A stretch of DNA of 64,000 bases from Planotetraspora kaengkrachanensis (GTDB lineage: Bacteria > Actinomycetota > Actinomycetes > Streptosporangiales > Streptosporangiaceae): NCBI RefSeq assembly GCF_016862895.1, contig NZ_BONV01000037.1, positions 1 to 64,000 on the forward strand, read 5' to 3'. A program made the position numbers and the translations under genes. The notes beneath the pieces are model-generated. The model saw nothing but the letters and a program-made list of their open reading frames with translations, made no database searches and had not been told where the DNA came from. Positions 27,888 through 36,681 of the stretch are shown here, piece by piece (the stretch's first letter is position 1; each line of letters starts with the position of its first letter).

Positions 27888-28211
27888 GTGAACCCCGACA
27901 CGCTGCGAGGGCACATGGACGCCCTGCTGCTCTCCGTGGTGGAGCGCGAGCCCCTGCACGGATACGCCATCATCGAGGCGCTGCGCGAGCGCAGCGACGG
28001 CGCGCTCGACGTTCCGACGGGGACGGTCTATCCGGCGCTGCGCAGGCTGGAGCGGGCCGGCTACCTGGCGGGGGAGTGGGCCGTGGCCGGCGGGCGCAAG
28101 CGGCGCACCTACCGCCTGACGGACTCGGGCCGCGCGGCGCTCGCGGGGGAGCGGTCGGCGTGGAAGTCGTTCACGACGGCCATCGGGAGCGTGCTCGACC
28201 CGTCGCGGTGA
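27888..28211 (+). CDS. PadR family transcriptional regulator
   Basis: A 107-residue winged-helix regulator: LRGHMDALLLSVVEREPLHGYAI opens the PadR domain, VPTGTVYPALRRLERAGYL is the recognition helix and start of the wing, and RRTYRLTDSGRAAL completes it. Short PadR proteins of this sort dimerise through the C-terminal helix. It starts at GTG 27888, divergent from cydA. Its 3' end overlaps the convergent HAAS gene by 103 bases. PadR-HAAS pairs are common in actinomycetes; control of cydABDC through the 15-bp array is inferred. Confidence 0.9.
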   Translation: MNPDTLRGHMDALLLSVVEREPLHGYAIIEALRERSDGALDVPTGTVYPALRRLERAGYLAGEWAVAGGRKRRTYRLTDSGRAALAGERSAWKSFTTAIGSVLDPSR

Positions 28212-28885
28212 ACGGGGCTGTGGGGGACGCGGCTGTGAAGGAGGCAGAGGGCCGCGCTGAGCAGCTGCCACGCGCCCAGCACATAGGTGATGACGGAGAC
28301 GGCCACGCCCGGCGTGAAGTCCTCGAACCCCGGGGGGCCGTCGGCGCCCCGCACGAGGGCGATGCCCATCACGATCCTCACCGGGATCTGGAGCAGCACG
28401 AGCAGGCCGAGTGCGCGAGCGAGGGGCAGGGGCCGCCGCACCACCCGCAACCCCCGGCCGAAGGCGACCAGGGCGAAGCCTCCCGCGACCCCGGTCGCGA
28501 GCTGTATGTAGTCGAGAAGCCTGCTGACCGTCCAGAACCACTCGGGCGGAGTGGCAGCCGAGGCCGGCAGCGGATAGAACCGCCAGATCACGCTCCACAT
28601 CAGCGTGGTGAGCGGCACGCTCACGAACAGCAGCGCGGCGGTCCTGCGGGCCTGGCCCACCGCCAGTTCCTCCTGGTAGCCCGGGGCGATCTCCGCCGGA
28701 TGTCCGAAGTCCTCGATCGCCAGGCGCTCGGCCTCGGCTCTGGTGTGTCCCTCGGCCTCGTACGCCTCGGCCGCGTCGAGCAGCCCGTCCCGCGCCTCGG
28801 CGAGCAGGTCCCGCCTGGCCCGGACCGGGCCGTGGAGAAGTCGGCGGAGCCCGGCCACGTAGTCGTCGATCGGACTCGTCGGCAC
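28109..28885 (-). CDS. HAAS/permease-prefix domain membrane protein
   Basis: A 258-residue protein with an N-terminal helical HAAS (DUF1700-like) domain, residues 1-75 (DDYVAGLRRLLHGPVRARRDLLAEARDGL, quoted in part; EDFGHPAEIAPGYQEEL). Four to five membrane segments follow between about 80 and 225. Such proteins usually sit beside a PadR regulator, as here. The last 35 residues are hydrophilic and encoded opposite the end of padR, so the tail may be a non-essential run-through. Role unknown. Confidence 0.8.
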   Translation of the reverse strand: MPTSPIDDYVAGLRRLLHGPVRARRDLLAEARDGLLDAAEAYEAEGHTRAEAERLAIEDFGHPAEIAPGYQEELAVGQARRTAALLFVSVPLTTLMWSVIWRFYPLPASAATPPEWFWTVSRLLDYIQLATGVAGGFALVAFGRGLRVVRRPLPLARALGLLVLLQIPVRIVMGIALVRGADGPPGFEDFTPGVAVSVITYVLGAWQLLSAALCLLHSRVPHSPVHRDGSSTLPMAVVNDFHADRSPASAARPESVRR

Positions 28886-29088
28886 CGTCGGCCCTCCCCG
28901 CGTGGATTTCCGGACATGACAGGATCGCCGCCAGGGTATTGGCCGTTCTCATGACTCGCCATCAGGGGGAACCCTGACCCGACCCCGGAGCTCTTTCCGT
29001 CGACGATTTTGTCTTTCTGACGTTTCGCGCCAGCAACACCTGATTAATCCTGGTAGGAGATACTTCGGGGGGAGAGCGAGGCGGGACA

Positions 29089-29562
29089 GTGCATCAGGCG
29101 AAGATCGTGGTTGGTATCAACGGCTCGGCGGCCTCGTCGGCCGCACTGCGCTGGGCGGCGGCGGAGGGCCGCCTGCGCGGCGCCGACGTCGAGGCGGTGT
29201 ACGCCTGGGAGTGGTCCGGCGGGCTGCACGCCCCCTACGCGCCGCTGGCCGGCCGGAGTTCGCGTGACGACGAGCGTCGTGCCGCGGCCGAACTGGCCAT
29301 GCGGGCCGTGGACGAGCTCGGCGAGGACCATGTGGAGTCGGCCGTCGTGGAGGGGCCGCCCGCACGGGTCCTGCTGGAGGCGGCCGCCGACGCCGACCTG
29401 CTGGTGCTCGGAGCCGACGACGCCGACGCGGAGCGGTACCCGGTGATCAATCCCGTCGTGGCCGCCTGCCTGCTCCGGGCGAACTGCCCGGTCGTGGTCG
29501 TGCTGCCGGGGATGCTGCACGGCCGTTCCACGGGGGAGATGCTCGCAGGGAGCGTTTCCTAG
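29089..29562 (+). CDS. Universal stress protein, UspA family, ATP motif lost
   Basis: A 157-residue single-domain USP fold: KIVVGINGSAASSAALRWAA at the start and NCPVVVVLPG at the end. The usual aspartate of VVGVDGS is replaced by Asn. The ATP-binding G-x2-G-x9-G-S/T motif before the last strand is absent (GADDADAERYPVINPVVAA instead). It therefore probably belongs to the non-ATP-binding class. GTG start at 29089 behind GAGGCGGGACA. It stands alone. The 215 bases after it have no assignable signal until the hairpin at 29746. Confidence 0.85.
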   Translation: MHQAKIVVGINGSAASSAALRWAAAEGRLRGADVEAVYAWEWSGGLHAPYAPLAGRSSRDDERRAAAELAMRAVDELGEDHVESAVVEGPPARVLLEAAADADLLVLGADDADAERYPVINPVVAACLLRANCPVVVVLPGMLHGRSTGEMLAGSVS

Positions 29563-29745
29563 TCCCGGACGACGATTTCCGCCGGGGATTTTTCCCGGTC
29601 GCGTGCGCCTTTCCGTTTGCCGGGTGCCGTCGGAAGATCACGTCGGAAATCGGAACGGAACGCAACGGCAGGACCCGTACGGCCTGAGACTTCACTGATT
29701 GGCAAGTTCATACGATTTCATTCTGTAGTCACCTATAGGACCGAC

Positions 29746-29778
29746 TGACCCGGTCATATCCTCATAAAGTCCGGGTCA
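29746..29778 (+). promoter_or_regulatory. Inverted repeat abutting the nuclease start codon
   Basis: TGACCCGG and CCGGGTCA (29746-29753 and 29771-29778), a perfect 8-bp inverted repeat with a 17-base AT-rich loop, whose right arm includes the A of the start ATG. It could be a repressor operator or an mRNA hairpin that hides the start. No ribosome binding site is visible. Confidence 0.45.
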
Positions 29779-32219
29779 TGCTCCCTTTATCCCGTGCTTA
29801 TGACCATGTCCGTGGTCGTCTCAGGTCCACGCCGAGAAAGGCCGTGCGTGCCGCCGCCGCATTCGTGGCCGTCGGCGTCGTGGTGGCCGGCGTCACCACA
29901 CTGTCGTTGACCCCGGCATCGGCGGAGCCCGGCACCGTGGTGATCAGCCAGGTGTACGGCGGAGGAGGCAACACCGGCGCCCCGCTGACCAACGACTACG
30001 TCGAGCTGTTCAACCGCAGCGCCGCGACGGTCTCCCTGGACGGCTGGTCGGTCCAGTACGCCAGCGCCACCGGCACCGGCCCCTTCTCCTCCAACAAGGT
30101 GGACCTCGCGGGCTCCCTGGCTCCGGGGCGCTACCACCTCGTCCAGCTCGGGGCGGGCACCACTCCGAGTGGAGCGCTCCCGGCCCCTGACACCACGGGG
30201 AACCTCGCCCTGAGCGGCACGGCGGGAAAGGTCGCGCTGGTCCGGTCCGCCACGGGCCTGGCCTGCAACGGCGGCTCCATCCCGTGCACCCCCGAGCAGG
30301 CCGCCGACATCGCCGACCTCGTCGGCTACGGCTCGGCCAACTACTTCGAGGGCGCCGCAGCGCCGGCGCTGACCAACACCACCGCCGCGATCCGCAAGGA
30401 CGGCGGCTGCGCCGACACCGACAGCAACGCCGCGGACTTCGACGCCGGCGCCCCCGCGCCGCGCAACAGCGCGACGGCCGCCGCGCCGTGCGGGGGGACC
30501 ACTCCGAGCCCAACCCCCTCGGACACTCCGACGCCGACCCCCACTCCGTCGGACACGCCGACCCCGACTCCCACCCCGACCCCCACGGCTCCCTCCTCGT
30601 GCGCCGTGCCGGTGACCCACCAGATCGCCGACGTCCAGGGCGCGGGCGACGCCTCGCCCCTCGTCGGCCAGGCGGTCCGCATCGAGGGTGTGGTGACCGC
30701 GGACTTCCAGGGCACGAACCAGCTGAGCGGCTTCTACGTCCAGGACCCGACGCCGGACGCGAACCCGGCCACCTCCGACGCGGTGTTCGTGTTCACCCCG
30801 AGGCCCGCCGCCATCGGTGACCGGGTGCGGGTCACCGGCACCGTCGTCGAGTTCAACGGCCTCACGGAGCTGTCCCCGGTCTCCGCCGTGGACGTCTGCG
30901 GCACCGGGAAGGTCAAGACCGCCACGGTGAGGCTGCCGCTCGCCTCCGACAGGACCCTCGAATCGCTGGAAGGCGTGCTCGTCACCTTCCCCCAGGAGCT
31001 CACCGTCTCCGAGGTCTACAACCTGGGCCGCTTCGGTGAGGTCACCCTGTCCGCGAACGGCCGGCTCTTCCAGCCGACCGACCGCGACAACGTCGACCCC
31101 GCCGCCAACCAGGCCCGCCGGATCCTGCTGGACGACGCGTCCAACGTGCAGAACCCCCCGGTCCTGCCATACCACACGAACGGCCTGAACACGGTACGCG
31201 TGGGTGACGGGACCACCGGGCTGACCGGCATCCTGACCTACGGCTTCGACCTCTACCGGGTGGAGCCGACCACGCCGGTGGTCTTCGCCGCCGACAACCC
31301 CCGTCCGGCCAAGCCGGCCAAGGTGGGCGGCGACGTCCAGGTGGCGAGCCTCAACACGCTCAACTGGTTCACGACGCTGAACAAGCGCGGCGCCAACACC
31401 GACGAGGAGCGGCAGCGCCAGCTCGCCAAGCTGGTCGCGACGCTGAAGGGCCTGGACCCGGACGTGGCCGGCCTCATGGAGGTCGAGAACAACGGCGCCA
31501 CCGCGCTGAACGCCCTGGTGGACGCGCTCAACGCCGAGGTCGGCGCGGGCACGTACAAGGGCATCACCTCCCCGGTTCCCGGAACCGACGAGATCCAGGT
31601 GGCCCTGATCTACAAGCCTGCCGTGGTGAAGCCCGTGGGAGCCCCGCAGTCCTCCACCGACCCGGTGTTCCGCCGCCCGCCGCTGATCCAGATGTTCCAG
31701 CGCACCAGGGACGACGACGACGGCCGGATCTTCACCATGATCGTCAACCACTTCAAGTCGAAGGGCTGCGACGGCGCGACCGGAGCCGACCTCGACCAGG
31801 GCGACGGCCAGAGCTGCTTCAACGCCGAGCGCGTCCGCCAGGCGCAGGCCGTGCTCGGGTTGATCGACACCTTCCACCTGCCCAACCCCGTCGTGGCCGG
31901 CGACCTCAACGCCTACGGCGAGGAGGACCCGATCCACACGCTGGAGGCCGGGAAGCTCACGAGCCTGAGCAAGAAGTTCATCGACAAGCAGGACCGCTAC
32001 AGCTACGTCTTCGACAGCCTGTCGGGCGAGCTGGACCACGTGATGGTCGGCAAGCAGCTGCTCAAGCGGGTGACCGGGGCGACGATCTGGCACATCAACG
32101 CCGACGAAGGCCGGTTCATGGACTACAACACCGAGTTCAACCCGCCGTCGCTGTACTCGCCGGGCGCGTTCCGCTCGTCGGACCACGATCCGCTTCTGTT
32201 CGGGCTCGACCTGGGCTGA
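29778..32219 (+). CDS. Secreted ExeM/NucH family endonuclease with lamin-tail domain
   Basis: An 813-residue exported nuclease. The order is: signal peptide (about 1-50, ending TPASA), lamin-tail/LTD beta-sandwich (51-235: VVISQVYGGGGNTGAPLTNDYVELFN), a Thr-Pro-rich PTPTPTPSDTP linker, an OB-like domain (about 280-520), then an endonuclease/exonuclease/phosphatase domain. The last carries VASLNTLNWF, GLMEVENNG, IVNHFKSKG, VVAGDLNAYGEEDP and a terminal SSDHDP, the standard Mg2+ catalytic set. It degrades extracellular DNA, perhaps for phosphate. Start uncertain: ATG 29778 lacks a binding site; GTG 29842 would give a shorter signal peptide. Confidence 0.92.
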   Translation: MLPLSRAYDHVRGRLRSTPRKAVRAAAAFVAVGVVVAGVTTLSLTPASAEPGTVVISQVYGGGGNTGAPLTNDYVELFNRSAATVSLDGWSVQYASATGTGPFSSNKVDLAGSLAPGRYHLVQLGAGTTPSGALPAPDTTGNLALSGTAGKVALVRSATGLACNGGSIPCTPEQAADIADLVGYGSANYFEGAAAPALTNTTAAIRKDGGCADTDSNAADFDAGAPAPRNSATAAAPCGGTTPSPTPSDTPTPTPTPSDTPTPTPTPTPTAPSSCAVPVTHQIADVQGAGDASPLVGQAVRIEGVVTADFQGTNQLSGFYVQDPTPDANPATSDAVFVFTPRPAAIGDRVRVTGTVVEFNGLTELSPVSAVDVCGTGKVKTATVRLPLASDRTLESLEGVLVTFPQELTVSEVYNLGRFGEVTLSANGRLFQPTDRDNVDPAANQARRILLDDASNVQNPPVLPYHTNGLNTVRVGDGTTGLTGILTYGFDLYRVEPTTPVVFAADNPRPAKPAKVGGDVQVASLNTLNWFTTLNKRGANTDEERQRQLAKLVATLKGLDPDVAGLMEVENNGATALNALVDALNAEVGAGTYKGITSPVPGTDEIQVALIYKPAVVKPVGAPQSSTDPVFRRPPLIQMFQRTRDDDDGRIFTMIVNHFKSKGCDGATGADLDQGDGQSCFNAERVRQAQAVLGLIDTFHLPNPVVAGDLNAYGEEDPIHTLEAGKLTSLSKKFIDKQDRYSYVFDSLSGELDHVMVGKQLLKRVTGATIWHINADEGRFMDYNTEFNPPSLYSPGAFRSSDHDPLLFGLDLG

Positions 32220-32229
32220 GGCAGGTCTG

Positions 32230-33912
32230 CTAGCCCCCCGCCGGGTCGATCGCGTCGCGCTTCCCGGCGGGGGGCTCTCCCGGCATCCCCCCGGTTTTCG
32301 GATAGCGCAGGTCGAAGGCCGGCCGTTCCGACCTGATCGGCGGGAGATGAGTGAAGTTGTGGCGCGGCGGCGGGCACGTGGTGACCCACTCCAGCGAATT
32401 GCCAGAGCCCCAGGGGTCGTTGACGGTGACCCGCTCGCCGCGCCTCCACGTGCGCCAGACGTTGTACATGAACGGCAGCGTCGAGGCGCCCAGCAGGAAC
32501 GCCCCCGCGCTGGAGATCACGTTGAATTCCGTGAAGCCATCGGCGGCGGAGTAGTCGCCGTAGCGCCGCGGCATCCCGATCACGCCGATCCAGTGCTGAA
32601 TCAGGAACGTCAGGTGGAACCCGATGAAGAGCATCCAGAAGTGGATCTTCCCGAGGGTCTCGTTCAGCATCGTGCCGGTGAACTTGGGCCACCAGAAGTA
32701 GAACCCGCCGAACATCGCGAACACCACGGTGCCGAACACCACGTAATGGAAGTGCGCGACGACGAAGTAGCTGTCGGTCACGTGGAAGTCGAGCGGCGGC
32801 GACGCGAGGATCACGCCGGTGAGTCCGCCGAGCAGGAACGTGACGAGGAACCCGACCGCCCACAACATGGGAGTCTCGAAGCTGAGGTGGCCTCGCCACA
32901 TCGTGCCGGTCCAGTTGAAGAACTTCACCCCGGTCGGCACCGCGATCAGGAACGTCATGACCGAGAAGAACGGCAGGAGCACCTGGCCGGTGGCGAACAT
33001 GTGGTGCGCCCACACGGTCGCCGACAGCGCGGTGATGGCGATCGTCGCGCCGACCATGCCGATGTAGCCGAACAGCGGCTTGCGGCTGAACACCGGGATG
33101 ATCTCGGTGATGATGCCGAAGAACGGCACCGCGATGATGTAGACCTCGGGATGCCCGAAGAACCAGAACAGGTGCTGCCAGATCATCGCCCCGCCGGTCT
33201 CGGCGTCGAAGACGCGCGCACCGAGCTTTCGGTCAGCCTCCAGCACCAGCAGCGCCGCCGCCAGCACGGGGAAGGCCAGCAGCACCAGGATCGACGTGAA
33301 CAGAACGTTCCACGTGAAGATCGGCATCCGGAACATGTGCATGCCCGGCGCCCGCATCGTGATGATCGTGGTGATGAAGTTGACGGACCCGAGGATCGTG
33401 CCGAGGCCGGACAGCGCCAGGCCCATGATCCACAGGTCGCCGCCCGGTGAGGGGCTGAACTCCCGCCCGGACAGGGGGGAGTAGGCCGTCCAGCCGAAGG
33501 CGGGCGCGCCCCCCACCACGAAGCTGCCGAGCACCATGAGACCGCCGAACAGGAACATCCAGTAGCTGACCATGTTGAGCCGGGGGAACGCCACGTCGGG
33601 CGCGCCGATCTGGAGCGGCATGATCTCGTTGGCGAACCCGGCGAACAGTGGCGTGGCGAACAGCAGCAGCATGATCGTGCCGTGGAGGGTGAACATCTCG
33701 TTGTAGCGCTGCAGGCTGACGAACTGCAGGCCCGGCTCGAGCAGCTCGGCCCTGATCACCATCGCCATGAGGCCGCCGACCAGGAAGAAGCCGAACGTGG
33801 TGATCAGATAGAGGTGCCCGATGACCTTGTGGTCGGTGCTCGACAACCAGGCGGCCAGGACCGTGCCCAGCCGCCGTTGTTCGGGAACGGGTCTCACGAC
33901 TTCAGTGGTCAT
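32230..33912 (-). CDS. ctaD: Cytochrome c oxidase subunit I (aa3 type)
   Basis: A 560-residue catalytic subunit of the haem-copper oxidase with 12 membrane segments. Visible blocks: [12 protein letters not shown], the haem a ligand in [12 protein letters not shown], the Cu-B His and cross-linked Tyr in [10 protein letters not shown], the two Cu-B His of [10 protein letters not shown], and haem ligands in [11 protein letters not shown]. The ATG at 33912 follows AAGGAG. Subunits II and III are not beside it; actinomycete genomes often hold extra lone ctaD copies. Together with cydAB the window encodes parts of two terminal oxidases. It converges with the nuclease gene, 10 bases apart. Confidence 0.95.
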   Translation of the reverse strand: MTTEVVRPVPEQRRLGTVLAAWLSSTDHKVIGHLYLITTFGFFLVGGLMAMVIRAELLEPGLQFVSLQRYNEMFTLHGTIMLLLFATPLFAGFANEIMPLQIGAPDVAFPRLNMVSYWMFLFGGLMVLGSFVVGGAPAFGWTAYSPLSGREFSPSPGGDLWIMGLALSGLGTILGSVNFITTIITMRAPGMHMFRMPIFTWNVLFTSILVLLAFPVLAAALLVLEADRKLGARVFDAETGGAMIWQHLFWFFGHPEVYIIAVPFFGIITEIIPVFSRKPLFGYIGMVGATIAITALSATVWAHHMFATGQVLLPFFSVMTFLIAVPTGVKFFNWTGTMWRGHLSFETPMLWAVGFLVTFLLGGLTGVILASPPLDFHVTDSYFVVAHFHYVVFGTVVFAMFGGFYFWWPKFTGTMLNETLGKIHFWMLFIGFHLTFLIQHWIGVIGMPRRYGDYSAADGFTEFNVISSAGAFLLGASTLPFMYNVWRTWRRGERVTVNDPWGSGNSLEWVTTCPPPRHNFTHLPPIRSERPAFDLRYPKTGGMPGEPPAGKRDAIDPAGG

Positions 33913-34030
33913 GCGGTTACTCCTTTTCGAGAAGGAGGTCCCGTGTGCTGATACCCGGTGCCGTGCGGTGGAATGCTGAGATCGCAGGTGTGGTTGTGCA
34001 AGTGACGGAACGGATGAAAGGAGTCGCCCC

Positions 34031-34399
34031 GTGGCGACCATTGAGGTGACCGAGCAGAACTTCAACGAAATCGCCGACAGCGGCATCGTCCTGCTGGACT
34101 TCTGGGCGTCGTGGTGCGGCCCCTGCCGCACGTTCGCGCCGATTTTCGAGAAGGCGTCCCAGGAGCACGGCGACATCACGTTCGGCAAGATCGACACCGA
34201 GGCTCAGCCGGCGCTGTCCCAGGGATTCGAGATCACGGCGATCCCCACGATCATGGCCATCCGGGACGGCATCGTGGTGTTCTCGCAGCCCGGCGCGCTC
34301 CCCGCGCCCGCACTGACGGACCTGATCACCCAGCTGCGCGCGCTCGACATGGACGCCATCCGCGCCGAGATCGCGGCGGAGGCCGGCCAGCAGAACTGA
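34031..34399 (+). CDS. trxA: Thioredoxin
   Basis: A 122-residue thioredoxin with the active site WCGPC (Cys29 and Cys32) and the cis-Pro loop AIPTIM. It reduces protein disulfides using thioredoxin reductase, which is not in the window. The C-terminal helix is about 12 residues longer than in E. coli TrxA. GTG start at 34031 behind AAAGGAG, divergent from ctaD (118 bases). Confidence 0.93.
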   Translation: MATIEVTEQNFNEIADSGIVLLDFWASWCGPCRTFAPIFEKASQEHGDITFGKIDTEAQPALSQGFEITAIPTIMAIRDGIVVFSQPGALPAPALTDLITQLRALDMDAIRAEIAAEAGQQN

Positions 34400-34433
34400 C
34401 GCGGGACGGGCGGCCCGCCCCGCGCCGGGGGGT

Positions 34434-35228
34434 TCAGGGTTTGCGGCCGACGGCGCTGAAACCGGCCGAGGGCGCCTGCTCGAGCCGGGGCTCGTCGGGG
34501 TCGGGTCGCCAGTCCTCCGGGTAGACGAGCCCCGGCTCCAGCAGCTCGTATCCCTCGAAGAACCGGGTGATCTCCTCGTGCGTCCGCAGCGCGAGCGACG
34601 CCGTCGCCCGGTTGTAGATCTCCAGGGCCTCGGGCGTGAGCTCGGGGCGCGCGTCGCGCGCATGGGAGATCGCCAGGTAGCTCCCCGGGGCGCTCAGATC
34701 GCGCAGCCGCCCCACCACCTCGTACGGCTTCGCCGAGTCGGGGATGAAATGGAGTATGGCGAACATCAGGAAGGCGACCGGCCGGTCGAAGTCGACCAGC
34801 CCCTCGAGCCGGCGGATCAGGTCGTCCGGCTCACGGAAGTCCGCCCGCACGACGGACACGTGTGGGTCGCCGCCGAGCAGGGCCCGGGCGTGCGAGCACA
34901 CCACCGGGTCGTAGTCGACGTAGGTCACCCGCGTGTCCGGCGCCGTCACGTGCGCGATCTCGTGCACGTTGCCCTGCGTGGGCAGGCCGGAGCCGATGTC
35001 GACGATCTGGCGGACGCCGGCGTCCACGAGCGTCCGCACGGCCCTGGCCAGGAAGGCACGGCCCTCGATGGCCGACGACCGGGTGTCGGGGAACGTCGCC
35101 AGGATGCTCTCGGCGGCCGCCCTGTCCGCGGCGAAGTTGTTCTTCCCGCCCAGGAAGTAGTCGTACATCCGGGCGACGTTGGGGGTGTTCGGGTCCACGC
35201 CCTCGGGGGCGGGCCGGGGATCCGTCAT
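34434..35228 (-). CDS. SAM-dependent methyltransferase, DUF574 family
   Basis: A 264-residue protein of the actinomycete DUF574/Methyltransf_19 family. It shows the family opening NVARMYDYFLGGKNNFAADR, the SAM-binding motif I QIVDIGSGLPTQGN, the acidic loop VTYVDYDPVVCSHARALL, and FREPDDLIRRL. Substrates for this large family are unknown to me. It has its own start near GAAAGAGACGAAG and is separate from the neighbours: thioredoxin converges from the left and DAHP synthase lies 59 bases upstream on the same strand. Confidence 0.9.
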   Translation of the reverse strand: MTDPRPAPEGVDPNTPNVARMYDYFLGGKNNFAADRAAAESILATFPDTRSSAIEGRAFLARAVRTLVDAGVRQIVDIGSGLPTQGNVHEIAHVTAPDTRVTYVDYDPVVCSHARALLGGDPHVSVVRADFREPDDLIRRLEGLVDFDRPVAFLMFAILHFIPDSAKPYEVVGRLRDLSAPGSYLAISHARDARPELTPEALEIYNRATASLALRTHEEITRFFEGYELLEPGLVYPEDWRPDPDEPRLEQAPSAGFSAVGRKP

Positions 35229-35287
35229 CTTCGTCTCTTTCAGGGCTCGCGGGCGTCGCGTGGGGGGGTAGCGCGGCGTTCTGCGCG

Positions 35288-36622
35288 TCAGGTGGAACGG
35301 TAGAGCTCGGCCACCCGGAACGCCAGATCCAGGGACTGACCGCGGTTGAGGCGTGGATCACACGCCGTCTCGTAGCGCAGCGCGAGATCCTCTTCCGCGA
35401 TCTCGTGCCCGCCGCCGACGCACTCGGTGACGTCGTCGCCGGTGAACTCGATGTGGACCCCGCCCGGGTGCGTCCCCAGGGCGTGATGGACCTCGAAGAA
35501 GCCCGCCACCTCGTCGAGCACGTCGTCGACCCGGCGGGTCTTGTGCCCGCTCGGCGCCTCGAAGGTGTTGCCGTGCATGGGGTCGCAGATCCACGCCACC
35601 GTGGCGCCGCTCGCCCGCACCTTCTCGACGAGCGTCGGAAGCGCGTCGCGGACCCGGCCAGCGCCCATGCGGCTGATGAACGTCAGCCGGCCCGGCTCGT
35701 TGTCCGGGTTGAGCTTGTCGATCAGCGCGATCGCCTCTTCGGGCGTCGTGGTCGGGCCGAGCTTCACGCCGATGGGATTGCGGATCTTGCTGAAGAACTC
35801 CACGTGCGCGCCGTCGAGCTGCCGCGTGCGCTCGCCGATCCAGACCATGTGGGCCGACACGTCGTACGGCTGGCCGGTCCGGGAGTCGATCCGCGTGAGC
35901 GCCCGGTCGTAGTCGAGGATCAGCGCCTCGTGCGAGGAGTAGAACTCGACGGTGTGGAACTCCTCGGGCTCGGCCCCGCAGGCGCGCATGAAGGCGAGCG
36001 CCTGGTCGATCTCCCTGGCCAGCTTCTCGTAACGGCGGCCCGCCGGCGACTCGGCGACGAAGTCCTGGTTCCAGGCGTGCACCTGCCGCAGGTCGGCGTA
36101 GCCGCCCTTGGTGAAGGCCCGGGCGAGGTTCAGCGTGACCGCCGATGAGTGGTAGGCCCGCAGCAGGCGGGCGGGGTCGGGGCGGCGCGCCTCGGGGGTG
36201 AAGTCGAACCCGTTGACCATGTCACCGCGGTAGGCGGGCAACTCCACGCCGTCGCGGGTCTCGGTGTCCTTGGAGCGGGGCTTGGCGAACTGGCCGGCGA
36301 CCCGGCCGATCTTGACCACGGGGACGCGGCCGGCATAGGTGAGCACGATCGCCATCTGCAGCAGCGTCTTCAGCTTGTTGCGGACGTTCTCCGCCGTCGC
36401 GCCCGCGAAGGTCTCCGCGCAGTCGCCGCCCTGGAGCACGAAGGCCTCGCCCCTGGCGACGGCCGCGAGGCTCTGCTTCAGCTGGTCGCACTCGCCCGCG
36501 AAGACCAGGGGCGGCAGGCCCTTGAGCTCGTCGACGACCCGCACGAGCTCGCCGCGGTCGGGCCAGTCCGGCTGCTGGGCCACGGGCAGGTCACGCCACG
36601 TATCGAGGTGATTAGCGCTCAC
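35288..36622 (-). CDS. aroG: 3-deoxy-7-phosphoheptulonate (DAHP) synthase, class II
   Basis: A 444-residue class II (plant-type) DAHP synthase, which condenses phosphoenolpyruvate with erythrose 4-phosphate in the first step of the shikimate pathway. Typical blocks: FVLQGGDCAETFAGA with the metal-binding Cys, RVPVVKIGRVAGQFAKPRS, VWIGERTRQLDGAHVEF, ITRMG-like FISRMGAGRVRDALP, WICDPMHGNT and HIEFTGDDVTECVGG. The GTG start (MSANHLDTW) has no binding site, but a TAACCT hexamer lies 8 bases before it, so a leaderless message is possible. Confidence 0.95.
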   Translation of the reverse strand: MSANHLDTWRDLPVAQQPDWPDRGELVRVVDELKGLPPLVFAGECDQLKQSLAAVARGEAFVLQGGDCAETFAGATAENVRNKLKTLLQMAIVLTYAGRVPVVKIGRVAGQFAKPRSKDTETRDGVELPAYRGDMVNGFDFTPEARRPDPARLLRAYHSSAVTLNLARAFTKGGYADLRQVHAWNQDFVAESPAGRRYEKLAREIDQALAFMRACGAEPEEFHTVEFYSSHEALILDYDRALTRIDSRTGQPYDVSAHMVWIGERTRQLDGAHVEFFSKIRNPIGVKLGPTTTPEEAIALIDKLNPDNEPGRLTFISRMGAGRVRDALPTLVEKVRASGATVAWICDPMHGNTFEAPSGHKTRRVDDVLDEVAGFFEVHHALGTHPGGVHIEFTGDDVTECVGGGHEIAEEDLALRYETACDPRLNRGQSLDLAFRVAELYRST

Positions 36623-36681
36623 GACACACTAGGTTATGCCACCCGGTGGGCTGCGACCTGTTCGGCGTCCGCCCATTGAGA

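Noticed and set aside
32347-33450. A 367-codon plus-strand frame opposite ctaD
   Set aside because: Antisense of a strongly conserved oxidase gene; no protein-like composition.
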